Positions 23,699 to 33,172 of a DNA stretch of 64,000 nucleotides are shown here, piece by piece. Origin of the DNA: DATEGZ01 sp035279905 (lineage in GTDB: Bacteria > Acidobacteriota > Vicinamibacteria > Vicinamibacterales > SCN-69-37); the NCBI GenBank assembly GCA_035279905.1, contig DATEGZ010000149.1, forward strand, positions 1 through 64,000, written 5' to 3'. The position numbers and the translations under genes are program-made. The notes beneath the pieces were generated by a model. The model searched no databases, was not told the origin of the DNA, and saw nothing but the letters and a program-made list of their open reading frames with translations. Within the stretch, counting starts at the first letter, position 1. The number at the start of each line of letters is the position of its first letter.

Positions 23699-24814
23699 AT
23701 GTCCGACGCCGCGCGCCCGGATTGGTCCGGGCGCTTTCGCGCTCTCCGCCACAACTACGCTCAGGACCGTCTCGATGCGCTGGTCGTGTCCACGCCTGCG
23801 AACCTTCGGTATCTCACCGGTTTTGCCGGATCCGCGGGCGTGTTCGTGCTGACCGGCGACGCCGCATGGCTCATCGTCGACGGCCGCTACACCGGTGCCG
23901 TCGGCGAGGGCATCGCGGCGGGGGACCTGGCCCCGGTGCGCATGGAGAAGGTCGAGCAGCGCGTCGACCAGACGCTGGCCGGGCTGCTGCATCGTGTTGG
24001 CGCGAAGCGCGTGGGTTTCGAGCCGGCGCACGTGACGGTGGCGACGTTGCGATCGTGGCAGACGCTGACGAGCGGCGTGGAGTGGGTGGCCACTGAGCGC
24101 CTGGTCGAGCGGCGACGCGTCGTGAAGGATCGCCTCGAGCTCGCGGTGTTGCGCCGCGCCGCGGTGCTGCTCTCAGGCGTCGCCCGCGATCTCGGCCGCG
24201 TGGTGGCCGCCGGGCGCACCGAGCGCGACGTCGCGCGCGATATCGACGCGGCACTCGATCGCGCCGGCTTTTCCGAGCCGGCGTTCCCGACGATCGTCGC
24301 GTCCGGGCCCAACAGCGCGCATCCGCACGCGCATCCGACCGGCCGGAGGCTGGCCGAGGGCGACCTGGTCGTGCTGGACTTTGGCGGGGTCTTAGACGGA
24401 TACTGCGTCGACCTGACGCGAATGGCCGCGGTCGGTCAGGTCAGCGCCCGGGCACGGGCGTTGTTTGCGGCGGTGCACGAGGCACAGACCGCCGCGATCG
24501 CGACCGTTCGTGCCGGCGTCACCGGCGCGACAGTCGACGCGGCCGCGCGACGCGTGCTCGACGCACGCGGCCTGGCAGACGCGTTCCTCCACAGCACGGG
24601 CCACGGCCTCGGCATGGAGGTGCACGAAGCGCCTCGGCTGTCGCCCGAGCGATCGGGCCCGGCGGAGATGCTGGAGGCCGGGATGGTCTGCACGATCGAA
24701 CCGGGGGCGTACCTCGATGGGTTCGCCGGGGTGCGGTTGGAGGACGACGTGCTCGTGACGGCTGATGGATGCGACGTGCTGACTGACGCGCCGCGCGATC
24801 TGCTGGTCGTCTGA
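23699..24814 (+). CDS. M24 family metallopeptidase (Xaa-Pro aminopeptidase-like)
   Basis: 371 aa cytoplasmic enzyme cleaving N-terminal residues before proline. The N-terminal creatinase-like domain contains VSTPANLRYLTGFAGSAG. The catalytic domain has the five metal ligands: Asp in VLDFGGVLDGYCVDLTR (two Asp), His in GHGLGMEVHEAP, Glu in CTIEPGAY and Glu in GVRLEDDVLV. It starts nine bases after the preceding stop and lies just upstream of accB, an order often seen near accB-accC in diverse bacteria. Confidence 0.9.
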   Translation: MSDAARPDWSGRFRALRHNYAQDRLDALVVSTPANLRYLTGFAGSAGVFVLTGDAAWLIVDGRYTGAVGEGIAAGDLAPVRMEKVEQRVDQTLAGLLHRVGAKRVGFEPAHVTVATLRSWQTLTSGVEWVATERLVERRRVVKDRLELAVLRRAAVLLSGVARDLGRVVAAGRTERDVARDIDAALDRAGFSEPAFPTIVASGPNSAHPHAHPTGRRLAEGDLVVLDFGGVLDGYCVDLTRMAAVGQVSARARALFAAVHEAQTAAIATVRAGVTGATVDAAARRVLDARGLADAFLHSTGHGLGMEVHEAPRLSPERSGPAEMLEAGMVCTIEPGAYLDGFAGVRLEDDVLVTADGCDVLTDAPRDLLVV

Positions 24815-24818
24815 TCCT

Positions 24819-25301
24819 ATGAATCTCGACGACATCAACAAAATCCTGGACCTCATGCGAGAGCACGATCTCGCAGAGTTCGAGCTCGAACGCGACGGCT
24901 TGAAGATCCGCGTGCGCAAGGGCGGCCAGCAGGTGACCGTCGCGCCGGCGGCCATGATGCCGGTCGCGATGCCCGCCGCTCAGGCCGTTCCCATGGCCGC
25001 GGTGCCTCAGCCAGCCGCGGCGGCGCCGGCCGTCGTCCCGATGGACGCCGACGGGGTCGATCTCGCCGTCATCAAGTCGCCGATCGTCGGCACGTTCTAC
25101 CGGTCCTCGGAGCCGGGCGCCCGGGCATTCGTCGAGGTGGGCGACCAGGTCAAGCGCGGCCAGGTCCTCTGCATCATCGAAGCGATGAAGCTGATGAACG
25201 AGATCGAGAGCGACTGCGACGGCGAGCTCTCGGCCGTCTACGTGGAGAACGGCAAGCCCGTGCAATTCGGGGACAGGCTGTTTGCAGTAAAGATCAGCTG
25301 A
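24819..25301 (+). CDS. accB: Biotin carboxyl carrier protein of acetyl-CoA carboxylase
   Basis: 160 aa. The N-terminal helix MNLDDINKILDLMREHDLAE is the family hallmark. A flexible Ala/Pro linker follows (residues about 45-75), then the biotinyl domain SPIVGTFYRSSEPGA and the biotin site CIIEAMKLMNEI, with Lys as the biotinylated residue. It carries CO2 for malonyl-CoA synthesis. accC follows after 24 bases. Confidence 0.97.
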   Translation: MNLDDINKILDLMREHDLAEFELERDGLKIRVRKGGQQVTVAPAAMMPVAMPAAQAVPMAAVPQPAAAAPAVVPMDADGVDLAVIKSPIVGTFYRSSEPGARAFVEVGDQVKRGQVLCIIEAMKLMNEIESDCDGELSAVYVENGKPVQFGDRLFAVKIS

Positions 25302-25325
25302 AAATGGGCCGAAACCCCTAAAGCG

Positions 25326-26696
25326 ATGTTTTCAAAGATCCTGATCGCGAACCGTGGCGAGATCGCGTTGCGCATCATCTCGGCCTGCCGGGAGCTGGGC
25401 ATCAAGACGGTCGCGGTCTATTCGGAGGCCGACGAACACTCGCTCCACGTGCGCTTTGCCGACGAGGACGTGTGCATCGGCCCGGCCCGCAGCCTCGACA
25501 GCTACCTGAACGTGCCCGCCATCATCAGCGCGGCCGAGATTACGGGCGCCGACGCGGTGCACCCGGGCTACGGGTTCCTGTCAGAAAGCGCGTACCTCGC
25601 GGAAGTCTGCGAGGCGTGCCACATCAAGTTCATCGGGCCGTATCCCAACGTGATCAAATTGATGGGGGACAAGGCGCGCGCCCGCAAGGCCATGAAGAAG
25701 GCGGGCGTGCCCGTCCTGCCCGGGAGCGACGGGCCGATTACCGGGGAAGAGCAGGCCGTCAAAGTCGCGAAGGAGCTCGGCTACCCGGTGATCATCAAGG
25801 CCGTCGCCGGTGGCGGCGGCAGGGGCATGCGCGTCGTCCGCAAGCCGGACGAGCTCGCCGCGGCGCTCAAGACCGCGACTCGCGAGGCCGAGGCCGCGTT
25901 TGGCGTCGGCGACGTCTACCTCGAGAAATACGTCGAGTCGCCGCGCCACATCGAGATCCAGGTCCTCGGCGATCATCACGGCCACGTCGTGCACCTGGGC
26001 GAGCGCGAGTGCTCGATCCAGCGCCGGCACCAGAAGCTGATCGAAGAGGCGCCGTCGCCCGCGCTCACCGACCGGCAGCGCCGCAAGCTCGGCGCGACCG
26101 TGGTCGACGCCGCGCGGGCCGTGCAGTACACCAACGCCGGCACGTTCGAGTTCCTGATGGACCCGGGCGGCCACTTCTATTTCCTGGAAGCAAACACGCG
26201 CCTGCAGGTCGAGCACCCGGTGACCGAGTTCGTCACCGGTGTGGACATCGTCAAGGAGCAGATTCGCATCGCGGCAGGCCAGCGGCTCTCGGTCCGGCAG
26301 AGCGATATCGAGATCAAGGGCCACGCGATCGAATGCCGCGTCAACGCCGAGGATCCCGAGACGTTCGTGCCGAGCCCCGGCGTGATTCACGCGTTTTCGT
26401 ATCCGGGCGGACCGGGCGTGCGCGTCGATTCCTACGCGCACTCGGAGTGCACCGTGTCGCCGTACTACGATTCGCTCATCGCGAAGATCATCACCTACGG
26501 CCGCGACCGCACCGAGGCGATCGCGCGGATGCGCCGCACGCTCGAGATGACCGTCGTCGATGGCATCAAGACGTCGATCCCGCTGCACCTCAAGATCCTC
26601 AACGACCCGGACTTCATCGCCGGACGACTGAGCACAGCCTTCATGGAACGGTTCATGAAGGAGAAGCCGGCCAGGGCCCGCGCCGAGCTGGCCTAG
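25326..26696 (+). CDS. accC: Biotin carboxylase subunit of acetyl-CoA carboxylase
   Basis: 456 aa, normal length. The N-terminal FSKILIANRGEIALRIISAC begins the preATP-grasp domain. KAVAGGGGRGMRVV is the glycine-rich ATP-binding loop, and HIEIQVLGDHHGHVVHLGER and RRHQKLIEEAPSP line the active site. FLEANTRLQVEHPVTE and the biotin carboxylase C-terminal domain (AIECRVNAEDPETFVPSPG) are complete. It carboxylates biotin on AccB. The carboxyltransferase genes accA/accD are not in this window. Confidence 0.97.
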   Translation: MFSKILIANRGEIALRIISACRELGIKTVAVYSEADEHSLHVRFADEDVCIGPARSLDSYLNVPAIISAAEITGADAVHPGYGFLSESAYLAEVCEACHIKFIGPYPNVIKLMGDKARARKAMKKAGVPVLPGSDGPITGEEQAVKVAKELGYPVIIKAVAGGGGRGMRVVRKPDELAAALKTATREAEAAFGVGDVYLEKYVESPRHIEIQVLGDHHGHVVHLGERECSIQRRHQKLIEEAPSPALTDRQRRKLGATVVDAARAVQYTNAGTFEFLMDPGGHFYFLEANTRLQVEHPVTEFVTGVDIVKEQIRIAAGQRLSVRQSDIEIKGHAIECRVNAEDPETFVPSPGVIHAFSYPGGPGVRVDSYAHSECTVSPYYDSLIAKIITYGRDRTEAIARMRRTLEMTVVDGIKTSIPLHLKILNDPDFIAGRLSTAFMERFMKEKPARARAELA

Positions 26697-26745
26697 GTTC
26701 TTCCCGCCTTCGCCCTGCGGGCTACGGCGTGGCAGGCTCGTTGAC

Positions 26746-27447
26746 TTGAATTTCCTCCCCCGGCTTTACGCGATTCTGGATGTTGAAGCGCTGGCGGTGC
26801 GCGGACTCGACGCACGCACGGTCTACCGTGGCTGGCTCGACGCCGGCGTCCGGCTGATTCAGCTTCGCGCCAAGACACTTCCGAGCGGCGCGCTTTTCGA
26901 GCTCGCGCGCGAGCTCAGCGCCGGCGCGCGCGACGCGGGCGCGACCTTCATCCTCAACGACCGCGCCGGCCTCGCGCGGATGGCAGGCGCGACCGGCGTG
27001 CACGTCGGCCAGACCGATCTGCCTCCATCCGAGGTGCGAAAAGTGCTCGGCCCGGACGCGGTCGTCGGACTCTCGACGCACAGCGAGACCGAGCTCGACG
27101 GGGCGATGCACGAGCCGGTGGACTACGTGGCGGTGGGGGCGGTCTTTCAAACCTCGATTAAAGGTCCGGCGCATCCGACGGTCGGGCTTGACTTCGTCCG
27201 CCACGCGGCCGCGCTCGGCGCGCGGCACGCGAAGCCCATCGTCGCGATCGGCGGCATCACGATCGAGACGGCGGCGACGGTGATCGACGCGGGCGCGGCC
27301 TCCGTGGCCGTCATCACGGACCTGCTCGTGGGCGATCCGGGCGAGCGCGCCCGCCAATACCTGTCCGTCCTCTCACGCTATAATGCGCCGCCAGCGACTG
27401 GAGCGGCTGCGGCCGCCGGACCACCACCCAGGAAGGACGGAGCCTGA
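26746..27447 (+). CDS. thiE: Thiamine-phosphate synthase
   Basis: 233 aa from TTG 26746. It joins HMP-PP and thiazole phosphate to thiamine phosphate. Motifs: LIQLRAKTL (pyrophosphate site), FILNDRAGLARMAGATGVHV, GQTDLPP, VGLSTHSETEL and VAIGGITIETA. No strong ribosome site is visible, so the start is approximate. The Ala/Gly/Pro-rich C-terminal tail is an extra. The stop overlaps the permease ATG (TGATG). Confidence 0.9.
   Translation: MNFLPRLYAILDVEALAVRGLDARTVYRGWLDAGVRLIQLRAKTLPSGALFELARELSAGARDAGATFILNDRAGLARMAGATGVHVGQTDLPPSEVRKVLGPDAVVGLSTHSETELDGAMHEPVDYVAVGAVFQTSIKGPAHPTVGLDFVRHAAALGARHAKPIVAIGGITIETAATVIDAGAASVAVITDLLVGDPGERARQYLSVLSRYNAPPATGAAAAAGPPPRKDGA
27379..27384 (+). promoter_or_regulatory. 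Possible -10 element inside the thiE 3' end
   Basis: A perfect TATAAT lies 62 bases before the permease ATG. The expected -35 position (AATACC) is poor, so this could be an internal promoter for the permease or a chance match. Confidence 0.3.
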
Positions 27448-28922
27448 TGTCCCTCTTCGCGACGAAGTCGATCGAGACACTGACCGCACAGGCGGCGCAA
27501 ACCGGCGAGCACAGCCTGAAGCGCGTGCTCGGTCCCGTCAACCTCGTCACGCTCGGAATCGGCGCCATCATCGGCACCGGCATCTTCGTGCTGACCGGCC
27601 AGGTCGCGGCCGCGAACACCGGCCCGGCCATCGTTCTCTCGATGGTGCTGGCGGGCATCGCCTCGGCACTTGCCGGCCTCTGCTACTCGGAGTTCGCGTC
27701 GGCGGTCCCGATTGCCGGATCGGCTTACACCTACGGCTACGCGACACTCGGCGAGCTGTTCGCGTGGATCATCGGCTGGGACCTGATTCTCGAGTACGCG
27801 CTCGGCGCGGCGACGGTCGCCGTCGGCTGGAGCGGGCATCTCGTCAGCTTTCTCCACGACTTCGTCGGCATCGACTTTCCCGCGGCGATGTCCGCGGCGC
27901 CAGGAACAATCGTGCACGCGGCGGGGGGCGACGTCACGGCGGTCTTCAACCTGCCGGCCGTGCTCATCACCCTGGCCGTTACCGTCCTCATCGTCGTTGG
28001 TGTTCGCGAGTCGGCGAACGTCAACACGGTCATCGTGTTCGTCAAGCTGGCGGTGGTCGTCATCGTGATTCTGGGCGGTGCCGCGTTCGTCAACTCCGCG
28101 AACTGGCAGCCGCTCATTCCGCCGAACAACGGGACCTTTGGCGAATACGGCTACAGCGGCATCCTCACCGGGGCGGGCAAGATCTTCTTCGCCTACATAG
28201 GGTTTGACGCGGTGTCCGTGGCCGCGCAGGAAGCCAAGAACCCGCAGAAGGACATGCCCATCGGCATCCTGGGGTCGCTGGTCGTCTGCACGATTCTCTA
28301 CATCCTCGTGTCGGGCGTGATGGTCGGCCTGGTGCCCTACAAGCAGATGATGGGTTCGCCCGCGCCGATGGTCGTCGCGATTCGCGCAGCGGAAGCCGCG
28401 TCGGGCGGTAGCTCGTTGCTGCACATGATGACGATGCTGGTGGAGTTGGGCGCGATTGCCGGGTTGAGCTCGGTCATGGTCGTCATGATGATGGCCCAGC
28501 CCCGGATCTTCTACTCGATGGCCAACGACGGGCTGCTGCCGCCGTTCGCGAAGAAGATCCATCCGAAGTTCCGGACGCCGCACATCACCAGCATGATCAC
28601 GGGCGTCGTTGTGGCGATTGCGGCGGGACTGACCCCGATCAGCGTTCTGGGCGACCTGGTCAGCATCGGGACTCTGATGGCCTTCGTCATCGTCTCGCTC
28701 GGCATCATCTTCTTGCGCAAGAACCGGCCGGATCTGAAGGCCGCCTTCCGGACGCCCATGGTGCCGCTCATTCCGCTCCTCTCAGCTGGCTTCAGCCTCG
28801 CGCTGATGTACGGCCTGTCCGGCGAGACGTGGCTGCGGCTGGTCATCTGGATGGCGATTGGTCTCGTGATCTACTTCGCCTACGGCTACAAACACAGCGA
28901 GCTGCGAAAGAGTGGCCAGTAG
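27447..28922 (+). CDS. APC-family amino acid permease (cationic amino acid transporter type)
   Basis: 491 aa with about 12 membrane helices. The first helix carries the APC signature GIGAIIGTGIFVLTGQVAA. CYSEFASAVPIAGSAYTYGY and FFAYIGFDAVSVAAQEAKNP are typical of the CAT/YfnA subgroup, which exchanges or imports amino acids by proton symport. The substrate cannot be read from sequence. ATG 27447 overlaps the thiE stop, and the 3' end overlaps folD by 11 bases. Confidence 0.9.
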   Translation: MSLFATKSIETLTAQAAQTGEHSLKRVLGPVNLVTLGIGAIIGTGIFVLTGQVAAANTGPAIVLSMVLAGIASALAGLCYSEFASAVPIAGSAYTYGYATLGELFAWIIGWDLILEYALGAATVAVGWSGHLVSFLHDFVGIDFPAAMSAAPGTIVHAAGGDVTAVFNLPAVLITLAVTVLIVVGVRESANVNTVIVFVKLAVVVIVILGGAAFVNSANWQPLIPPNNGTFGEYGYSGILTGAGKIFFAYIGFDAVSVAAQEAKNPQKDMPIGILGSLVVCTILYILVSGVMVGLVPYKQMMGSPAPMVVAIRAAEAASGGSSLLHMMTMLVELGAIAGLSSVMVVMMMAQPRIFYSMANDGLLPPFAKKIHPKFRTPHITSMITGVVVAIAAGLTPISVLGDLVSIGTLMAFVIVSLGIIFLRKNRPDLKAAFRTPMVPLIPLLSAGFSLALMYGLSGETWLRLVIWMAIGLVIYFAYGYKHSELRKSGQ

Positions 28923-29793
28923 CGCGAGGCGGCTCGATGGCGCTGCTTGCGCGGCGGCGATTCGGGCGGAGTTAGCACCACAGGTCGACGCGTTTCGGCG
29001 TGAGGCCGGGCGGCCGCCCACCCTGCACATCGTGCTGGTGGGTGACGACCCGGCCTCGCACGTGTACGTGCGCAACAAGGAGCGCACGGGCGGCCAGGCC
29101 GGATTGAGCGTCACCGTGCACCGCCTGCCCGCTTCGAGCGCGCTCGAGGCCGTGCTGGATCTCGTCCGCCAGCTCAACGCCGACACTGCGTGCGACGGCA
29201 TTCTCGTGCAGTCGCCGCTTCCGGCGGCGATGGGCAAGCACGCGGCGCAGCAGGTCTTCGACGCGATCGCTCCAGACAAGGACGTTGACTGCTTCAATCC
29301 GGTCAACGTGGGCAAGCTCGTGCAGGGCCGGGCCGTCCTCACGCCGTGCACGCCGACCGGCGTCATGGTGCTTCTCGAGCGCGAGCACATCTCGATCGCG
29401 GGGAAACACGCCGTCGTCATCGGCCGGAGCGAGATCGTGGGCAAGCCGATGGCGCTGCTGCTCCTGCAGCGCGACGCCACGGTGACGATCTGTCACTCGA
29501 AGACGCCGGATTTGGCGGCCGTGTCGGCGCGCGCCGACATCCTGGTGGCCGCCGTCGGCCGCGCCGGCTTCGTCACGCGGGACTTCGTCAAGCCGGGCGC
29601 GACAGTGATCGACGTCGGGATCAACCGCGTGGACAATCGCGTCGTGGGTGACGTTCACCCGGAGATCGTCGAGGTCGCGGGGGCGCTCACTCCGGTGCCC
29701 GGCGGCGTCGGGCCGCTCACGATAGCGATGCTGCTCAGGAACACGCTGATCGCGGCGCAACAACGGCGATCAGCGGCCGTCGATCGTCGCTGA
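28912..29793 (+). CDS. folD: Bifunctional methylenetetrahydrofolate dehydrogenase/cyclohydrolase
   Basis: 293 aa from GTG 28912. It interconverts one-carbon folates in the cytoplasm. The catalytic Lys is in YVRNKERTGGQAG. GILVQSPLP replaces the usual VQLPLP with Ser. PDKDVDCFNPVNVGKL, PCTPTGVM and the NADP-binding VVIGRSEIVGKPMALLL are present, and the end PVPGGVGPLTIAMLL is canonical. Its 3' end overlaps the convergent coaE gene by 24 bases. Confidence 0.95.
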   Translation: MASSARRLDGAACAAAIRAELAPQVDAFRREAGRPPTLHIVLVGDDPASHVYVRNKERTGGQAGLSVTVHRLPASSALEAVLDLVRQLNADTACDGILVQSPLPAAMGKHAAQQVFDAIAPDKDVDCFNPVNVGKLVQGRAVLTPCTPTGVMVLLEREHISIAGKHAVVIGRSEIVGKPMALLLLQRDATVTICHSKTPDLAAVSARADILVAAVGRAGFVTRDFVKPGATVIDVGINRVDNRVVGDVHPEIVEVAGALTPVPGGVGPLTIAMLLRNTLIAAQQRRSAAVDRR

Positions 29794-30393
29794 CATCGCG
29801 TTCCACACGTCCCTCACCCGCGTGTCCGTGTCCGCCTTCGTCCCGCTCGTGTCGATTACGTAGTCCGCGCGGCGCATCTTCTCTTCGATCGGCATCTGGC
29901 TGGCCAGGCGCAGACGCGCTTCCTCTTCCGTGAGCCGGTTGCGGGCCATGAGGCGCGTCATCTGTACGGCCGCGGGGCACGCGGCGACGATGACCCGATG
30001 GAAGTCCGTGTGGCGGCCCGTCTCGTAGAGGAGCGGAATGTCGGCGATGGCCAGCCGCGAGTGGCCCGCGGCCTCGATGGCCGCCAGCCAATCGCTGATC
30101 GCCTGGTAGACCGCCGGGTGAATGATCGCCTCGAGGTCCTGGCGCGACCGCTCGTCGGCGAACACAATCTGGCCGAGTCGCGCGCGATCGATTTCTCCAT
30201 GGGGATGGAGCACGTCGCGGCCGAAGCGCGTGATGACGGCGTCGAAGCCGGTCGTGCCGGGGGCGATGGCGCGGTGAGCCAGCACGTCGGCATCGACGGT
30301 CGGCACCCCGAGCTCCGCGAATCTGGTCAGACAGTAGGACTTGCCGGTGGCGATGCCGCCCGTGAGCGCCACCCGCAGCAGGCGAGGGCTCAC
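29770..30393 (-). CDS. coaE: Dephospho-CoA kinase
   Basis: 207 aa from GTG 30393, overlapping the lapB TGA. It catalyses the last step of coenzyme A synthesis. The P-loop is ALTGGIATGKSYCLTRF at the N-terminus. VDADVLAHRA and ADIPLLYETG are CoaE signatures, followed by VIVAACPAAVQMTRLMARN and RLASQMPIEEKMRRADYVI. The larger open frame upstream is not part of it. It is the last gene of the kds-lapB cluster. Confidence 0.95.
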   Translation of the reverse strand: MSPRLLRVALTGGIATGKSYCLTRFAELGVPTVDADVLAHRAIAPGTTGFDAVITRFGRDVLHPHGEIDRARLGQIVFADERSRQDLEAIIHPAVYQAISDWLAAIEAAGHSRLAIADIPLLYETGRHTDFHRVIVAACPAAVQMTRLMARNRLTEEEARLRLASQMPIEEKMRRADYVIDTSGTKADTDTRVRDVWNAMSATIDGR

Positions 30394-31625
30394 GTCGTGC
30401 TGGCCGCGGGGATCTCGGCTTCTGTGTCCGTGGCTGGCGTGATGCGCTCTTCGACGAACGTGTTCCACTCGTGGCAGTGCGGGCACTGCCATAGCAGCTC
30501 GGTGCTCCGATAGCGGCACCGCACGCACACGTGGGGGTCGAGGTAGAACACCGACTCGCGCGTGATCTCGACGTAGCGCGCGACCAGGTGCCGCGGCAAG
30601 TCGAGGGCCGACAGCGTCTTCCACACCGCCTGGTGAATCGCGAGCGCGTGCGGGTTGTGCTCGAGCGCCTCGAAGAGCAGGTCGAGCGCTTTCGCAGGCT
30701 GGCCGCGAGCCGACAGATGCCGGGCGAGCGCCGCCCGCGCGCGCCACTCACGCGGCGCCGCGTCAATCAGCTTGCGGCACAGCTCGGCGAAGCGCGGCTC
30801 CACGCCGAGGTCGGCGTAGGCGGACTCCAGCCGTTCGAGCCCCAGGTAGGCGCGATCGGGCGAGACGTCGATCGACTGTTCCCAAATCGCGACCGCGCCC
30901 GAGAGGTTGCCTTGCTGCATCCGCACCTCGCCGAGGTGCAGATACGCCGGGATGACGGTCCGGTCGAGCTCGATCGCCGCTTCGAACCGGCGCGCCGCCT
31001 CCGGCAGGTCGTTGCCCTTGAGCGCCTGCAGGCCCAGCTCGTTCTCGAGGAACGCGAGGATCGATTGCGACCGCGGCTGCTCGGGAGGCCCGGCGATCTG
31101 CGCCAGGCGGCTGCGCGTCACGTAGGCTTCCTGCCACTGATGCTGGTCTTCCTGCAGCTTCTCGAGGTTGACGAGCGCGGCTTCGTTGTTGCCGTCGAGC
31201 TTCAGGACATCCGAAAACGCCGCGACCGCGCGATCGACGAACCCGCCGCGCCGGTAGTCGAGGCCGAGGCAGAGCAGGACGTTGGCATGTTCGATGCGAT
31301 TCAGCCGCGGCCGCTGGAGCAGCGCCTGGTGCTCCGAGATCGCGCGGCCGACCTGGCCCTTCTCGCGGTAGAGGTTGCCGAGGACCAATCGCAGCTCGAG
31401 CGCGCCCGGATCGACCGTCGAGGCTTTCTCCAACTCGTCGATGGCGAGATCGACCTGCCCGGCCACCAGATAATTCAACCCGAGGATGAAATGCGGGGAC
31501 TGCCGGACGCGGCGCCGGTCGATCCAGTGGCCTTCGACGAGCTTGTAGCGCTCCCACGCCTTGCCCGCGGCGAGGCCGGCGAGCAGGGCGATCAAGACCG
31601 CGACGAAAGGCCAGTACGTCTGCAT
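30390..31625 (-). CDS. lapB: LapB/YciM-like TPR protein with C-terminal zinc ribbon
   Basis: 411 aa. An N-terminal membrane helix (WPFVAVLIALLAGLAAGKAW) is followed by WERYKL and many TPR units (HFILGLNYLVAGQVDLAIDE; ELRLVLGNLYREKGQVGRAI). The C-terminal rubredoxin-type metal site is CVRCRYRSTELLWQCPHCHEWNTF in layout, with two CxxC pairs. This is the LapB architecture: in enterobacteria LapB controls LPS synthesis by promoting LpxC degradation through FtsH. Location next to kdsA-kdsD-kdsC supports the LPS role. Confidence 0.87.
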   Translation of the reverse strand: MQTYWPFVAVLIALLAGLAAGKAWERYKLVEGHWIDRRRVRQSPHFILGLNYLVAGQVDLAIDELEKASTVDPGALELRLVLGNLYREKGQVGRAISEHQALLQRPRLNRIEHANVLLCLGLDYRRGGFVDRAVAAFSDVLKLDGNNEAALVNLEKLQEDQHQWQEAYVTRSRLAQIAGPPEQPRSQSILAFLENELGLQALKGNDLPEAARRFEAAIELDRTVIPAYLHLGEVRMQQGNLSGAVAIWEQSIDVSPDRAYLGLERLESAYADLGVEPRFAELCRKLIDAAPREWRARAALARHLSARGQPAKALDLLFEALEHNPHALAIHQAVWKTLSALDLPRHLVARYVEITRESVFYLDPHVCVRCRYRSTELLWQCPHCHEWNTFVEERITPATDTEAEIPAASTT

Positions 31626-31629
31626 GGCG

Positions 31630-32166
31630 TCAGGTCGAGAGGGAGCGCACGAGCGCGTCCCACCGTCCCCGGCTCTTGAGCAACAGCTCGACGAACTCCC
31701 GGACGGCGCCTTGCCCGCCGTTGTGGCGGCTCACCCAGTGCACCGTCGCTTTCACCTCTTCCGCCGCATCGGCGGGCGACGCCGAAACGCCGACGCGCCG
31801 CAGCACCGGCAGGTCGATGAGATCGTCACCCATGTAGGCGACCTCGGCGTCCATCAACCCGCGGCTCTTCAGGATCTGTTCGAACGCTTCGCCCTTCCCG
31901 GGATCGCCCTGGGCGACCAGCTCGATCCCCAGCTCCGCCGCCCGCCGGGTCGTCGCGACCGACGGACGGCCCGTCAACAATCCGACGGTCAATCCCGTCC
32001 TCTGCGCCCAGACGATGCCTGACCCGTCGCGAATCGAAAACGCCTTCGCCTCGTCGCCTTCGCCGCTCAGCACGATTCGGCCGTCCGTGAGCACGCCGTC
32101 GACGTCGAGCAACAGCAGCTTGAGGCGCCGGGCGCGCATCTCGATCTGGTGGTTGGGAAGGGCCAT
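31630..32166 (-). CDS. kdsC: 3-deoxy-D-manno-octulosonate 8-phosphate phosphatase
   Basis: 178 aa HAD-superfamily enzyme from ATG 32166. The nucleophile motif is LLLLDVDGVLTDGRI (residues about 17-31). LLTGRPS, the Lys in GDPGKGEAFEQIL and GDDLIDLPVLRRVG complete the HAD motifs. KdsC releases Kdo from Kdo-8-phosphate. It lacks a cap domain, as expected. The start overlaps the kdsD stop (TGATG). Confidence 0.93.
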   Translation of the reverse strand: MALPNHQIEMRARRLKLLLLDVDGVLTDGRIVLSGEGDEAKAFSIRDGSGIVWAQRTGLTVGLLTGRPSVATTRRAAELGIELVAQGDPGKGEAFEQILKSRGLMDAEVAYMGDDLIDLPVLRRVGVSASPADAAEEVKATVHWVSRHNGGQGAVREFVELLLKSRGRWDALVRSLST

Positions 32167-33167
32167 CAGATCATCTGCGTCTGCCACAGGTCGTGCAGAT
32201 GCACGACGCCCTCGACTACTCCATGGTCGTTGACGACAACCAGGGACGTGATCTTGCGCTCTTCGAGCAGCCGGATGGCTTCGACGGCGAGGATGTTCCC
32301 CCGGATCGTCACGGGCTGCACGGTCATCACGTCCACCGCCCGCCGGTCCAGCAGGTTGGAGCCGGCCACCATGTGCCGCCGCAAATCGCCGTCCGTCACG
32401 ATGCCCAGCAGCCGCCGTTGGTCGTCCACGACGCATGTCATCCCGAGCCGCTTGCTGTTCATCTCGTGAATCACGTCGGGCATCCGCGTGTCGCGGCCGA
32501 CGGTCGGGACCGCCGCGCCCTGCGCCATCAGCGATTCGACGCGCGTGAGCTTCCGACCGAGGCGCCCTCCGGGGTGCAGATCGGCAAAGCGGTCGGCGTC
32601 GAAGCCCTTGCGTTGGGACAGGGCGAGCGCGAGGGCATCGCCCAGCGCCAGGGCCGCCGTGGTGCTGGCGGTGGGCGCCAGGTTCATCGGGCAGGCTTCT
32701 TCCGCGACGTGGCAGCTCAGCGTCACGTCCGAGGCCTGGCCGAGCGTCGATTGGGGGTGACCGGTAATTGAAATCAGCCTCGCGCCGATGCGGCGAATCG
32801 ACTCGAGCAGCCTGACGAGCTCGTCCGTCTCCCCGCTGTAGGAGAGCGCCAGCACCACGTCATTGGACTGGACGACGCCGAGGTCGCCGTGCACGGCTTC
32901 GGCGGCGTGCAGGAAAATCGCCGGCGTCCCGGTGCTCGACAGGGTGGCGGAGATCTTGTGCGCGATGATCCCCGACTTGCCCATGCCGGTCAGGATGACG
33001 CGCCCCGTGCAGCCTTGAAGGACATCGAGCGCGCGGTCGAAGCTCGCGTCGAGCTGAGGCACGAGCCCGAGGATCGCCTGGGCTTCCGTTTCGAACACAC
33101 GGCGAGCCAGATCGGAGGCCGGGCTGGCCTTCGCGGGAGCCGTCACGGTCGGGGGGCGGTCGGCCAT
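32166..33167 (-). CDS. kdsD: Arabinose-5-phosphate isomerase (KdsD/KpsF)
   Basis: 333 aa. A SIS sugar-isomerase domain (residues about 40-180) contains VILTGMGKSGIIAHKISATL, LALSYSGETDELVRLL and the catalytic-region ISITGHPQSTLGQ. Two CBS domains follow (residues about 210-330; VTIRGNILAVEAIRLLEERK). It makes arabinose 5-phosphate, the precursor for KdsA. It is five bases downstream of kdsA in the Kdo operon. Confidence 0.94.
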   Translation of the reverse strand: MADRPPTVTAPAKASPASDLARRVFETEAQAILGLVPQLDASFDRALDVLQGCTGRVILTGMGKSGIIAHKISATLSSTGTPAIFLHAAEAVHGDLGVVQSNDVVLALSYSGETDELVRLLESIRRIGARLISITGHPQSTLGQASDVTLSCHVAEEACPMNLAPTASTTAALALGDALALALSQRKGFDADRFADLHPGGRLGRKLTRVESLMAQGAAVPTVGRDTRMPDVIHEMNSKRLGMTCVVDDQRRLLGIVTDGDLRRHMVAGSNLLDRRAVDVMTVQPVTIRGNILAVEAIRLLEERKITSLVVVNDHGVVEGVVHLHDLWQTQMI

Positions 33168-33172
33168 GAGCG